Source of the DNA: Nageia nagi
Taxonomy: Eukaryota > Pinophyta
Reading direction: 5' to 3'
DNA: 64,000 nt
Assembly: GCA_050084985.1 (NCBI GenBank)
Contig: JBITNC010000001.1
Span: 163,990,001 to 164,054,000 of the forward strand
Part shown: positions 45,434-57,396 of the stretch, one piece after another
How positions within the stretch are numbered: position 1 is the first letter of the stretch
Layout of the letters: each line of letters starts with the position of its first letter
The notes under the pieces: generated by a model
The model's input: the letters and a program-made list of their open reading frames with translations, nothing else
Databases searched by the model: none
Told to the model about the DNA's origin: nothing
Program-made: the position numbers and the translations under genes

Positions 45434-46747
45434 TGTTGATATGAAATGGATCATTTGAATGAAAACTAAACATCAATGGAGTGAGGATTATGGTGAATTC
45501 CCATGCTTGGTGTTTGAAGTATTTATTATAGCTCTTATGGAGTTGGTTGTAGTTGAAACATGTCACAAAATGAATTAATCATTTATGGGAGTGTATAACT
45601 TTTTGTGTAGATATCCGATTGATGCAAATGATATAGCTTTATGTAGCTTTCAAAAAGAGCTTTCCAACGAGTGTATAGATGCCTACCTTTGGTGAAGATT
45701 TATACCTCCCTAGAAACTCCTATTCCAATGATATCATTGGATTATGGCATACTTGGGCTATGAAAAGCTGGGAATTCATGATTCATGTTGTAGAGTGTCA
45801 AGTCCATCTTGGAGGTTTCGGGAAAGCTGTTGTTCAAAGTATTTCCTAGTGCCATTATTGGATTATGATCCAACCTTGACCTGACCACAAGTTGATTGAG
45901 AAAAGTTTACTTTAAGGTCAATGATATCATTGGAGGAACAAATAAGTCGGGCATTTTTGGATGAACAAAATGCTTTTCAGGCGTAGATGAAGAGTCACAT
46001 GCATTTTCTTAGCATGTTTCATAGCTTAGAAGAAACCCTTTTGAATGTGGTCAAAGAAATTGTAGAACTGAAGATTGTTTGAGATATTGACTGTTGATAT
46101 GAAATGGATCATGTGAATGAAAACTAAACATCAATGGAGTGAGGATTATGGTGAATTCTCATGCTTGGGTGTTTGAAATATTTCTTATAGCTCTTATGGA
46201 GTTGGTTGTAGTTGAAACATGTCACAAAATGGATTAATCATTTTTGGGAGGGTATAACTTTTTATGTAGATATCCAATCGATGCAAATGATATACCTTTA
46301 CGTAGCTTTCAAAAAGAGCTTTCCAACGAGTATATAGATGCCTAAATTCGGTGAAGATTTATACCTCCCTATAAACTCCTATTCCAATGATATCACTAGA
46401 TTATGGCATATTTGGACTATGAAAAGCTAGGAATTCATGATTCATGTTGTAGATTGTCAGGTCCATCTTGGAGGTTTCGTGGAAGCTGATGTTTAAGTCT
46501 TTCCTAGTGCCATTATTGGATTATGATCCAACCTTGACTTGACCACAAGTCGACTGAGAAAAGTTTACCTTAAGGCCAATGATATCATTGGAGGAACAAA
46601 TAAGTCGGGCATTTTTGGATGAACAAAATGCTTTTCAGGGGTAGACGGAGAGTCACATGCATTTCTTAGCATATTTCATAGCCTAGAAGAAACCCTTTTG
46701 AATGTGGTCAAAGAAATTGTAGAACCGAAGGTTGTTCGATATATTGA
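45434..46747 (+). repeat. 658-bp tandem duplication of gypsy LTR/leader and gag start
   Basis: Copy 1 is 45434-46091 and copy 2 is 46092-46747, both beginning TGTTGATATGAAATGGATC and highly similar. Each contains a gag start ATG (45921 and 46579) leading MISLEEQISRAFLDEQNAFQ. Copy 2 runs on into the rest of gag; copy 1 runs into copy 2. A third, partial copy lies at 48428-48572 at the other end of the element, so the first part of the unit is LTR. Confidence 0.8.
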
Positions 46748-47246
46748 TGTAAGAAAAAAAAGATTTTTGATAGAGTTCCCACCAAGCACAAAAATTACCT
46801 TTGAAGTTAGAGGTTGAGTTTGAACTCAAATCCTTCCATGGAGAGATTGATGCAGAAAAGCTTAATCAATGGTTGAAGCAAATGAAGGTATATTTTTGAG
46901 TGTAAAAGATTGAAGATTATGAAGATAAAATTGAGATTTGGTGGAAGCTTATATGGATGCCAATTAAAACGGGTGATGAACTAGTTGTGACATGCTAGAA
47001 GGAATGAAAGGAGTTGTTTCAAAGTTAGCTTTATCCTCTTGGCCATTAGCGAAAACAAACCATGGAATGGTTTCATTTCAAATAAGAAAAGTGTACACTA
47101 CTAGACAACTAAATTCAAGAAGAGGGCAACATTGGTGGGTGTTTCTTTGAAGAGCCGAGAGATCTTATTGAAATATAGTGTAAGTCTCCATAATTATCTT
47201 TGCCATATTGTATTGCTTTTTAATCGTAATCCTATAAATTTGAATT

Positions 47247-48140
47247 ATGTGTTTAGGTGCAACATTTGGAGGCTCATGGAAAATCCTAAATGAGGAGAAA
47301 AAATCCAAGACGAAGCCTCAAGGAAAAGACAAAATCACTGCCACAACAAAGAAAAACTATGTTAATAAATCTTATTGTTCTCATTATGATAAAAATGGTT
47401 ATGATGATGCAAAATGTTGGATATTACATCTTGAATTACAACCGAAAAGGTTTAGGGAGAAATCTAAAAAGAAAAATGCAACAATCACAAAAGAGGTTGA
47501 GATTAAGCAAGAATCTTGTGAAATTGATAATATTTCAGATGTTGATGAGAAGCTTAATTGTATAGTTGTGAAAGTTTTATCGTCACTTTTTGAAGAGGAG
47601 AAGAGGATTCAATTGTTCCATATCAAAGTTCAAGCAAAGAAGATTAAGATTGATGTTCTTTTTGATATTCGTTTTTAAGTGAATCTTATTGCAAAGGAGT
47701 TATGTGAAAGTTGGAGTTGGAGACTTATCTTCATCCACATCCATATCCACTTGGATGGGTGAACAATAAGATGAAGATAAAAGTCACATGACAATGTAAG
47801 TTGAGGTTTGTCATTACTCTTGATTACATTGATGAGGTTGAATTATATGTTGTACCTCTTGATGTTGTTGGAATAATGTTGGGAAGTTGGAAGTCCCTAC
47901 CTATTTGATAGGGAGGCTATTTACTATAAAAGAAAAAATAAATATCACCTTGTTAATGATGGTAGATCTTTTTATTGTGAAGTCTCATGTGAGGAAAAGT
48001 GAAGCTTTTGCTATTATAGTGGGACAAATGAAAATGCTAATCAATTCTTCTCGAAATCTAACACAAGTGTTGATCAGAGATCTGAACGCTAAGACATCAT
48101 CTACTCAAGAAGAATGTGATCAAACTTTAGTGTAGTGCAG
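47247..48140 (+). pseudogene. Gypsy gag zinc knuckle and protease fragment
   Basis: CSHYDKNGYDDAKCWILHLE resembles the plant gypsy zinc knuckle (CX2C...H...C) in which the second Cys and the His have changed. It is followed by a Lys-rich linker and LFHIKVQAKKIKIDVLFDI, the approach to the protease active site. There the DSGS motif has decayed to DIRF plus a stop at 47676. Beyond it short frames follow to 48135 without recognisable RT. Confidence 0.65.
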
Positions 48141-48573
48141 AAGTTGAAAATTAACAAAGTCAAGACAACTTTTCATCATATGAGGAGTCAATATAAGAAG
48201 GAAAGACTATTTTATGCATCCTAGAGACAAATTGGGAGTACAAGGTTGTGAAGGATCTTACTTACCTTTTGCACTTGTTGGAGGACTTGTACCATGAAGT
48301 CCATGGATTATTTTAGCATATCATCCATAGAGATAAAGGGTGGTATGAGTCAACATTGAGGACAATTGTTCATCATCTTTATTGTCTCATAAGCTTTTGG
48401 GGACCAAAAGCTTGTTCATTAGGGTGGTGTGATCCGAAATGGATCATGTGAATGAAAACTAAACATCAATGGAGTGAGAATCTTGGTGAATTCTCATGCT
48501 TGGGTGTTTGAAGTATTTCTTATAACTCTTGTGAAGTTATTTGTAGTTGAAACCCTTTACAAAATGGATCAAT

Positions 48574-49000
48574 CAGAGGTTGATGTAAATGTACGCAATA
48601 TCATTTAAATGTTGCATTGCTAACCTAATATAACGTTAAATAAATTTCTCCATATTAATTGGAAATTGGAAATTTGAAATGTAATTGTAAGAACTAAGAA
48701 GTGTCCATTGATTCTTGAAAGCTAAAAATAATCAAAATTGAAATTAATCAAATCGCTTACCTGTTGCACTTCTTGGAGTGATTTTTTTCAAAAGCAATAC
48801 AATTGTGCTCAAATCTTGAAGCATTACATATTTGATTGAGGATGCAAATGGTTTATTTTTTGCAAGTTAGGGGTATCACGTTCAAAACTTCCAACAAAAA
48901 ATCTAAGTTACGAATTAAATTAGAAAAAAATTAAAATTAGTAAAAGCCTAAATGTATAAATTTATAAAAAAATATGAATAATTTGAATTTGAAATATTTA
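48574..49000. other. AT-rich interval, nothing recognised
   Basis: Lies between the partial gypsy LTR and the hAT pseudogene; it may contain the latter's lost 3' end. Confidence 0.45.
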
Positions 49001-50743
49001 GTTTGAAGTTTGAGCTTTGAAGTTTCCTCTCACCTAGAGAAAGCTTCCCACGTATACCTTTGGCAACATGAATACTAAAAAGCCAATTGCATTCTTGTAC
49101 ATCACAATATCCTTGAGGACTCATTTACGTATGTAAGATTACTCACCATACTATATATGGATGTAACGAACCCTTTCAAAACCTCAAAATCACTTATGTA
49201 CGTGGAGCTTGGTGCAAACAATAATCTAGGGTTCAATAAGGCCCTCACTACATGAGTAGGGCGATGGAGCATGTTGTTCCATCGTTGATGAATGATGTTA
49301 AAAAATATATTGTACTTGTCACTCAATTTATCATCATCCTTAGGGTGTTGCTTATACCAAGCCTTGATGGCCTCGTTGGTTGTATCCACATCTTCAAATA
49401 AGTAGCCAATAATAAGTCTATCTCCATCAACTAAGCATAAGATGAAAAAGAATGGCTTAGTCATTGAACAAATCTCTCCAAACACCTTCCAAAATTCCTA
49501 CTTGCCTATCAAAGATGCTATCACTTGGCCTTTAGACTTCCTTTTGATGGGGAAGCTTATCACTCTTTATAAATAAACATTGCATGAAGCTTAGGCATGC
49601 ACCTATGAATTGACTGAAGGGAGATGAAGTTAGAGGCAAAATATGTAAACCACCTCTCTCACCCAATCCAATTAACCTATGTTGTCCAAAATAAGATAAA
49701 TGCAATTGATAGTACATGGAGTATAGAAAATGGTGGGGTACCTCTAACTTCTCAATTGCAACATAGTTAACAACGTTGTCTATGAACACTTGGCCATTCC
49801 CATTTCCTACACAAACTAGTCTAATAGGTCATAACCTATTTGAATCCTTTGTATGTGTAGATGCGTAAATGGATTTCATGGATATTATGCGCCATGAGCA
49901 ATACATTGTGAAATTAATCAAGGCTTTACCCTTCATATATGTTCACCTATTAGACATTATTATGCAACCCATTATCTTCCAAGACTCTTAAATTGTGAAC
50001 AATATGAAAAAACTAATTAAAAAAAAAATAAAACAAAGCAACTAAAAATTAAAATACAAGTCTACAAAAATCTAACTACAAACTATAAGTAAAAACTATT
50101 TAAAAACATATAACAATTCAAATTTAATATAACTATCCAAGCACTCCTTGAGATTCCAAATAAGAGGCCCCTGCAATTCTTCATAAGTGGGTGCCTTGTA
50201 CCCAACCTTAATCAAACAAACTACATCAAACATTTGTTGCCAATAAGCGCTCCTAGGAATGTTGATTGAGAATCCTTCATAATATACCAACTTGGCCACT
50301 AACATGTCTACCTTTTTCTTCTTATTCTTGTTTTAAAATTTGATAATAGATGTTTGGGCTCTAGGTGTTGTCTATGGCCCAAAGTAAAAAGAAATTTTAG
50401 TAGGTTGAGAAGCTTGTTGACATCCACTTCTAGTACTAGAACTCACATAATTGGAAATCCAAAATCCTAAAACATTTATCCCTAGCTCACTTTGAATTGC
50501 AACCTTCTTATCCTTTTTCTCTATTGTAACTTCTAAGGTTTTGGTTTCTTGTAGGACCACTTACACTCGCGCCTAAGACATTTCCACATCTTTCCTTGTT
50601 TGTTGAGAAATATGGGCTTTGAACTTGTGAATCCCTTCAGAGATAACATTTCTACAAATGTTATATTGTAGTTTCCCTATCTTACACTAAGTGCCCTCAA
50701 ATGGTGTTACATATTGCCAAAAAGGATCTAACTCCTTAGGCAT
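49000..50743 (-). pseudogene. BED-finger hAT transposase pseudogene
   Basis: From ATG at 50743 the minus strand reads MPKELDPFWQYVTPFEGT, then a BED-like zinc finger with CRNVISEGIHKFKAH. Next come AKLVYYEGFSINIPRSAYW and GYKAPTYEELQGPL (50305-50096, the DUF659-type part), IDNVVNYVAIEKL near 49780 and RWFTYFASNFISLQSI near 49660. Last is FILCLVDGDRLIIGYLFEDV (49485-49102). The order is that of plant hAT transposases, which cut and paste DNA through an RNase H-fold domain. There are many frameshifts and stops, and no C-terminal dimerisation region is seen. Confidence 0.75.
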
Positions 50744-52269
50744 CTTGATTTATAAACTATAGGATGTAAGAAAATGAAGAGAAATTTGAAATGCAACCAC
50801 AACAACCTTCTCCCATGGCAAACAAATAATCACAATGGAAAAATGCTACCTCCAGCCTCTTCAAATCACAAAATCAACCTGCAAGAATGCTCCACATAGA
50901 TCCACTCTTTCTTCTTCCAAGAATGCATAAGAAAAGGGAGGAAAAAAATCCCCTTGCCCCCTTATTTATCATTCTTCTCGTGTAGGTCGATGTTTTTCGC
51001 AAAAAAAGTAGTTTTGTTGCCAAAAAAGATGTTCAAATGATGAAAAAATGGCAATTTTAAAAACTTTTTAAGTTGTCCACTTTTTTTGGCAAAAAAGTAA
51101 CGTTTAAACAATTGTAAAAGAAGGGGCAAAAAAAGGGAAAAAATATTTTTTTGTGAATAAAATGAGAAAAGGAAAAACAATATTTTTTTGCGAGTAAAAT
51201 ATATTTTTTCAACATTTTTCTAAAAAGAGGGTTGAAGGAGAATAAAATATTTGGTTGTTATCACTAGATCTATGATGTGATTGCAACTATGCAGGATGTG
51301 TGAACTCTTTTATAGGTTCTTAATTGGACTTAAAAAAAATGCATTTATTCAATGCTTTTCTAAATAAAGGGTTTGAAAAGAAAAAGATCTTTGGTTGTTA
51401 TCACTAGATCTATGATGTGATTTTTGCTACACAAGACATGTGAAATCTTCTAGTGGTTTTTGGTAAAACATTCTAATCTAGGATCATTACTTATTGGGAG
51501 GGTAGTTCCCTTGCTTATTTTTTAACTAGGAATGGTTGGGTTGTCCACCACATGGAGAAGGAGAGGATTCCCTTTGTCATTGAGGTTGTTGTTGTTCTTT
51601 TGGAGATTTGCTCCTTATCCTCTTCCTTTTGCTTCTTTTTTGGAGAGGTGGTAGGAGAGTTTGGAGCAAATTTGAGGTTTGCTAGTGTGATATTGAATTG
51701 CTTTATCTCCATTATCATTGGAGGGAAACCACCTTCAAATCTTGTTGTCATTATGTATCTTTTGAAGCCTTTGAACCAATTTTTTGTACTTCAACTTACA
51801 TCTTGATTTCTAAAGCATAACATTTAGCTTCAAGTTTGTTAATGATTTCAAAGAATTAAGAAGTAGCAATATTGCCATGTTTTTGGAACAACTAATAATA
51901 TTTTTGTCCATATGCTCATGAAGTGCACTAATGGAAGATTATTTATTCATTTTGTAAACCTCCAATAGTTGCATTTGCATTATTAGATAAATTCTAGTGT
52001 AGGATCGATGTTGTGTGACTATAGAATCGAACTCAAGTTCTAGCTTAGTTTGGATGTTTGGATTGAGAATGGAAATTTTGGGTTTCTTCATTCACAAGGA
52101 GTGCATAAAAATTTCTTGGATAAAATCTCTCCTAATGTAATTGAAATAGGAATCTAACTTTTGGAGTTTCTCAATAATGACTTTGAAGGTGCTTTAGAAC
52201 TTTGTTGCCATCTTTTTTTATGTTTTGATGGGATCATTGGAATAAGATTTGAGCTTTCTTCTTTTTCTG
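50744..52269. other. Unassigned AT-rich interval
   Basis: 50960-51230 is an A/T-run-rich block. A short near-duplicate, GGTTGTTATCACTAGATCTA plus TGATGTGATT, occurs at 51252 and 51393. On the minus strand 52150-51515 there are helix-rich peptides with stops (for example IKQFNITLANLKFAPNS) that may be retroelement debris. Confidence 0.4.
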
Positions 52270-52520
52270 ACTAAATGGAAAATAAATGTGGTCTTACAAA
52301 AGTAATGTGAGAAAACCTTGTGTAGTTTCAAGGGGAGTGGATGCCATAGAAAATTCAAAGTTCAAAATGGAAAAAAAAAATCATGAAGTTAGAATAGGAG
52401 ACAAACTAAATGAGAAAAAAAAAACTGTATCAACTTTGAAAACTTTGAAAATGTGTTTTGCACCTTACATTAATATTCAATTTGGATGAGAACAAGCTGA
52501 GTGCATCTATGATACTTCTA
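52270..52520 (+). mobile_element. LTR fragment, dispersed copy 2
   Basis: CAAGGGGAG followed at 52338 by TGGATGCCATAGAAAATTC, then TTTTGCACCTTACATTAA and GAGTGCATCTATGATACTT. Same order as 43600-44080, so it is a second member of that family. Confidence 0.45.
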
Positions 52521-52589
52521 CTTTTTTGTCTCACATGATGTAATGATGATGTCACCTATCGATGCATTGTAATAAATACAAGATTACAT

Positions 52590-52835
52590 AGGTATGTGTA
52601 TCCCTTGAGGAACATACTCTTGTCCCCTTGTTCCTTGAACATGGGTTGATAATAGGGATGTTTCCTTATTATCTTCCTTTTTTGGGAAATGCAAGAGGTC
52701 ATCCTTAGAACATCCCAACCTGATTGAGGTCCATTCTTGGTACATTCCCCAAAAGGAGGAATAGGATGCTCAGGGTACAATAAGGGGACAAGTCATCCCT
52801 TGATCACTCCTAAGGACTCTGATTTTCCCCTATAG
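52590..52835. mobile_element. Possible small hAT-like element
   Basis: A GC-richer block dense in GGAACA/TTCCC/GGGAA words. It ends GGGGACAAGTCATCCCTTGA plus TCAC, which resembles the right end of the hAT element at 24220-24255 (GTCCCTTGATAATG). A TTCCTTGAACATGG word lies inside. No target duplication or terminal repeats were established. Confidence 0.3.
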
Positions 52836-52959
52836 CTAGGAGGCATCCAACAAAGTGGGGATGGGATCAACAAAAGTCTAATGCTACCCATAATGATGCT
52901 AGCATGCTACCCTTACAATGCTCACATTTACAATTTGGAACTATAATGACATGGTCTGG

Positions 52960-55716
52960 TCTTCACCGAGATCAATTCCCAACATCATTCACAATACAAA
53001 CTTGATTCTTTTTACAGAGATACATTAAAGCATTGTCATGGGTCTTCCCCCTTCACTAGTTATTCTTGGATCTCTACATTTAGGTCATCTACACACTTGG
53101 GTAACTATGAGTGTGGCTTAGGAGGGGTAGCCTTCTTGATCAATGATTGCTTGCATTGTAGGATGTGGGTGGAGGAGATTGAAACGCATGCATGATATAT
53201 TTGGTTATCCATTAAGAGACCACCACCTCCTTGGAGACTCTACATAGCAAGCTGTTATTTCCCTCCAGTGACCTCACGTTATGCCATCCATGGAGATGGC
53301 GAGTCTCCATTCTTGGACCTCTCCCCTGAGATCTCTAAATATGCAATGGAGGGGGATATCACCTTGGCAAGGGATTTCAATGGTAGGACATGGAGTCTCC
53401 AGACATAGTATTTTGATGAATAGATAGATCCTTTGCACCTTAGGGCTTTAGATGGGATGTGAAGCTCCAACGAGCATTTGATGATAATATGCCTAAGTCA
53501 GCCTATGGAAGATCTCTCCTTGAGCTTGGAGAGACCCATGACCTCATCATTCTAAATGGTATTGCTTGATTTCCCCACTCTTATCATCATACATGTTTTC
53601 CTCATGCAAGGGGATCCAGTGTTGTGGACTATATCCTTGTTAACCCCCCACTTTTCCCCCTATGCCAGACCTTTCATCTAGCCCCTTATCTCCTCCTTGA
53701 CAACCATGCCCACTTGACACTTTCACTCATGAACTCTCACCCCCTCACCCCCTATCAACCCATCGTACCCTTCTCACACCTCGTACAGTCATCCACTTTG
53801 ATCGAGCTCTTACCCCTAATTATAGCTTTTCCATTAAACAAAAACTTCCCCACATGCACTCTTTCTCCTTCATTGATGATCAAGCACTTTTCCTTTTTGA
53901 GACCTTGCACTCCACTTTCATGCAGATTTTCCCTCACACCAGCCACCCTCCACCTTGCCCTCGATGTCTTGGACACTCCTTGGTAAACCAATGGTTTGAT
54001 GTGGAATGTAAATCTAGCCACTGCCAACTCAAACAGGCCATCTCCTTCCCTAACCCCCCTCATATAATCCATTCCCTACTCACTTTTACCTTTAGCTCTT
54101 GAGGACCAAGTATCGTCACTTCTTGGCCAAAAGATGATAAGAAATCATCTTGACACTCCATAATGATCCCAAATCTTTTTGATGCTCTTTCTCACCCAGA
54201 TGACATCACACTAACCACATCACCCTACAAGAGTGGAGCATTTATGCCTCTAGGCTCTACACTGATCCAAACCACATCCCTTCACCCATTATCACTTGGT
54301 CTTCCTCCTTTAACTTCTTTTCCCCTCCCCTCATCCACAAAGCCATCCGTAAGCTTAGTTTTGGGAAAGCACCTAACATTGAAAACCTTCAAGCTGAATA
54401 TCTTAAGCACATTAGTTTTGTCTTACCCCCCTTCCTCTCCCATCTCTTCAATACCATAATTTTTGTTGGCTTTCCCACCCCCTGGACCCTAAACATTATC
54501 CACCCCATTCACAAATCAGGTGACCCTTATGATCTGAGCAATTACCGCACCATTATGATTGGCCACAGTATGGCCAAGCTTTATGCCATCTTTCTTGAGG
54601 ACTACACATCTCAGTTGGCAGATACTAGAGGCTTTAGGGTAGGAGGATAGGCACGTTTTTGCAAAGATCACCACACCATCGACTACATCCTCACCCTTCG
54701 AGTGATTATTGAGGAGGCTAAGTTTTGGAAGACCCCAGTTTTCAGTTGTTTTGCAGATTTCAAGAAGGCTTTTAAAATTGTACCGCTTCATAGACTTAGG
54801 ATAAACTTAGATGATTAGGGATCCCTAAGCTAGGCCTTACAACCATCTTGACTCTATATGAGTCAATTTTAGGGAGGGTGCGTACTACAAAAGGTCTATC
54901 TAACATGATTCATAGCACCATTAGGGTGAAGCAGGGTTTCTTGCATTCTTTAACTCTCTTTGGTCTCTATATTGATGAGTTGGAATCACTTATACTCAGA
55001 CTGCAGGCACCGACACTAGATGTCTTCTCCACAACACTTGTGTTCCCATCCTCCTCTTTGCCAATGATATTGTACTACTCTCACACATAGCAGAGGGTCT
55101 TCAACATTTGATGGATGCCCTCGATTTGTTCAGCACTAGATAGGACTTGGTGGTTAATCTCAATAAAACCAATATTGTGGTCATCAACACCTTGAAGGCC
55201 ATTGTTGACCAGACTCGAATCACTTATAGAGGTAGGGTTATTGAGATGGCCACATCTTACACCTATCTAGGAGTGCTCTTCATGGGACCTCGATTCTCTA
55301 TGCGAACGATAACCCCACCTAGAGTACGATAAGGATATGCAATAGTTTCCTCCTTAAAGAGATAGTGTGTCCAGCTCCACTTCTAGGATACACCATCTAG
55401 GCTCCAGTTATTCCACACTTTGGTAACTCCCATAATATTATATGGTTCTAAGGTTTGGGCTCCTAACTTGAGGAGCTCAAATTAGGCTACAATCAAGAGG
55501 ATCTTTGTTGGCACTCTATCTCTCTCTATTTAGAGCAAGAGGTCTGTTTCGCACCACATTATGCTGGTAGAGTTTGGCTTCCAACCTTTACATATACAGT
55601 CCCTTGCATTGATGGTCCTTTTTGTTCATCATCTCCACACCTTTGCTTCTATGAGTAGAGATGATCGACTCCCCTACAAAGCCTTGGCATTGTCCATGGA
55701 CTTGGCAGCTAAGGGT
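52960..55716 (+). pseudogene. LINE (endonuclease and reverse transcriptase), broken, interrupted by copia
   Basis: The frame shifts repeatedly. Endonuclease: SCYFPPVTSRYAIHGDGESP, FLDLSPEISKYA, LARDFNGRT near 53370, LETHDLIILN near 53550 and GSSVVDYILVN near 53630. RT: IIHPIHKSGDPYDLSNYRT near 54510, ADFKKAFKIVPLHRL near 54760 and LLFANDIVLLS near 55060. The usual F/YADD box has Asn for the first Asp. Then come TYLGVLF and a RT C-terminal/linker part to 55716. The minus-strand copia element starts at 55717 inside it, so the LINE tail should resume beyond that element, outside the window. Confidence 0.8.
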
Positions 55717-56224
55717 TGAAGGATTGGAACTAGATCTAAACAAATCCTCTAGGACCTTAGACTAGGAAACTCAAGTGTACACAAGATAACACATCTATAA
55801 TTCTAAGAACATCATTCACACAATATGACACCAATATAATGTGGTTCCTCCCTCCTTGGGAGTACATCCACAACTAGTTCTCTTATTCTCAAATCTATGT
55901 CTCTCTTACAACTATTCTCTAGCTCTCTCCTACACAACCAAGTAGAGTAATCTTACTCAAAACTTAGATATGTTTACATGAGGAGAGGCCCTCTATTTAT
56001 AGGTTGAGAGCACCTCCCTAACCTTCCTTTAACCCAAGGGTAAGGTTAGGGTTACATTAAATGTACCACCAAACTTCAACCTACCAACTAACTCCTTTGG
56101 TAAAGTCAAAGTCTACATATTAAAGAATTCTATTAATCTCTTAAGGTATCTACATACCCTTAAGTGATTAATTGAATTTACAAGGAGTTTAGATATTCAC
56201 AATATTTCATTACAAATTCTAACA
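55717..56224 (-). repeat. 3' LTR of young copia element
   Basis: 508 bp, starting TGTTAGAATTTGTAATG at 56224 (minus strand) and ending CCAATCCTTCA at 55717. It matches the partial 5' LTR at 63784-64000. A TATA-like CTATAAATAGAGGGCC lies near 56000 on the minus strand. Confidence 0.93.
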
Positions 56225-56234
56225 CTCCCCCTTA
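56225..56234 (-). other. Polypurine tract of young copia element
   Basis: TAAGGGGGAG on the minus strand, directly before the LTR start TGTTAG. Confidence 0.85.
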
Positions 56235-56711
56235 ATGCAATATTGGGATAGAGCGTAGAAGAGAGAAGAGAGAGAGTAAGAGAGAGTTCTCCTCCATAGA
56301 GATACAAGTGGAGATGAGAACTTTTACATATTTTGAGAATCTTTTTGAGAACTAGTATGAGACTCACAACATTACCATTTGAAAAAAATGGTTTACAATA
56401 CAATCATTAACCACAACTGGTTTCACTGTACATAGTAGTCGATCAACTTTAAGCTGACATGTGAGTCTCCATGAGCTTGCTTTCACAAGGTGAGTAACCT
56501 GCATTTTCTGAAGAAGATCCTGCATGCTACAAGCAACTCATGAACAAAATCAGTTAGATGCATCATATATTCAAATAAGAGAATTAAATAATGCCATCTT
56601 ATAAATAACTGATCAATGGTGCACTATAAGCCATCACGGAGATGCCAAGCCATTACTCATAGTCACCTGTTGTATATAGACATGTGTTGATTTTAAAAAT
56701 AGAGCATAAAA

Positions 56712-57008
56712 ATTGTACAACGAGTTTCTCACGCAGAGCAAACTCACCACGGAGGTATAGAATGTACAACAAGTTCGTCACGTAGAGCGAACTTACCACG
56801 GAGGTATATTAAATTACATGCTCAAAATTTGTACAATAAGTTTCTCACGCAGAGCAAACTCACCACGGAGGTATAAAATGTACAACAAGTTTGTCACGCA
56901 GAGCAAACTTACCACTGAGGTATAAAATAATCAACACTCTATAACAACAATTGTACAACAAGTTTGTCACGCAGAGCAAACTTACCACGGAGGTCTAGAA
57001 TGTACAAT
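56712..57008 (-). repeat. Five hairpin repeats with compensated stems in copia 3' UTR
   Basis: Units of about 50-65 bp read TTGTACAA, a stem-loop, then CACGGAGGTATA (plus-strand view). Stems are GAGTTT/AAACTC (56722-56745), AAGTTCG/CGAACTT (56771-56794), AGTTT/AAACT (56839-56860), AAGTTTG/CAAACTT (56887-56910) and AAGTTTG/CAAACTT (56960-56983). The loop TCACGCAGAG is nearly constant. Outer and inner pairs change in step (G-C versus A-T, C-G versus T-A). The array lies between RNase H and the polypurine tract. Confidence 0.85.
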
Positions 57009-57053
57009 CAAAAAAGGCCTCTTAGAGGTGAAGTTGTCATCACTAACAAAAGT

Positions 57054-57396
57054 TTAAACTTCACTCCCCCTTGAGGGCAACTTCACCAACCCTAGAGAAT
57101 CCCTAAGCTTGCAGAACTGAGCTTCAGGAAGGGGCTTGGTGAACAAATCAGCGGAGTTGTTAGTAGATGGACAATACTGCAAGTGTATGATGTCATCTAG
57201 AACCTTCTCCCTGATAAAATGAGCTTGGATTTCTACATGTTTGGTTCGCTGATGGAACACAGGATTCTTAGCCAAAGAGATAGCCGATTGATTATCTGAC
57301 GAAATAAGAGATGGGCCATTTTGCTTATACCCAATTTCGTTCAGAAGATGTCTTAGCCAAATAGCTTCTTGGGCGGCAACAGACATGGCTCGATTT
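57054..57396 (-). pseudogene. Copia RNase H end, frameshifted from pol
   Basis: MSVAAQEAIWLRHLLNEIG, SSDNQSAISLAKNPVFHQRT, NSADLFTKPL and a C-terminus ending PSRGSEV. This is the RNase H part of the polyprotein, in a different frame from the upstream pol frame because of one missing base near 57405. RNase H would remove template RNA during cDNA synthesis. Confidence 0.88.

Larger units (their letters stand above)
45434..48572 (+). mobile_element. Truncated gypsy retrotransposon with gag and protease start
   Basis: LTR-bearing repeats open the element. After the gag start comes a Retrotrans_gag-like FHGEIDAEKLNQWLKQMKVYF near 46835, then a zinc knuckle and protease region. The right end is a partial LTR at 48428 (TGTGATCCGAAATGGATC) preceded by TTAGGGTGG. 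Reverse transcriptase and integrase are absent, so most of pol is deleted. The tail between 48150 and 48427 reads WYESTLRTIVHHL-like fragments near the LTR that cannot be assigned. Confidence 0.65.

Noticed and set aside
51552-51806. 84-codon hydrophobic ORF, possible membrane protein
   Set aside because: Likely the complement of a charged, helix-rich minus-strand remnant; no start context or family match.
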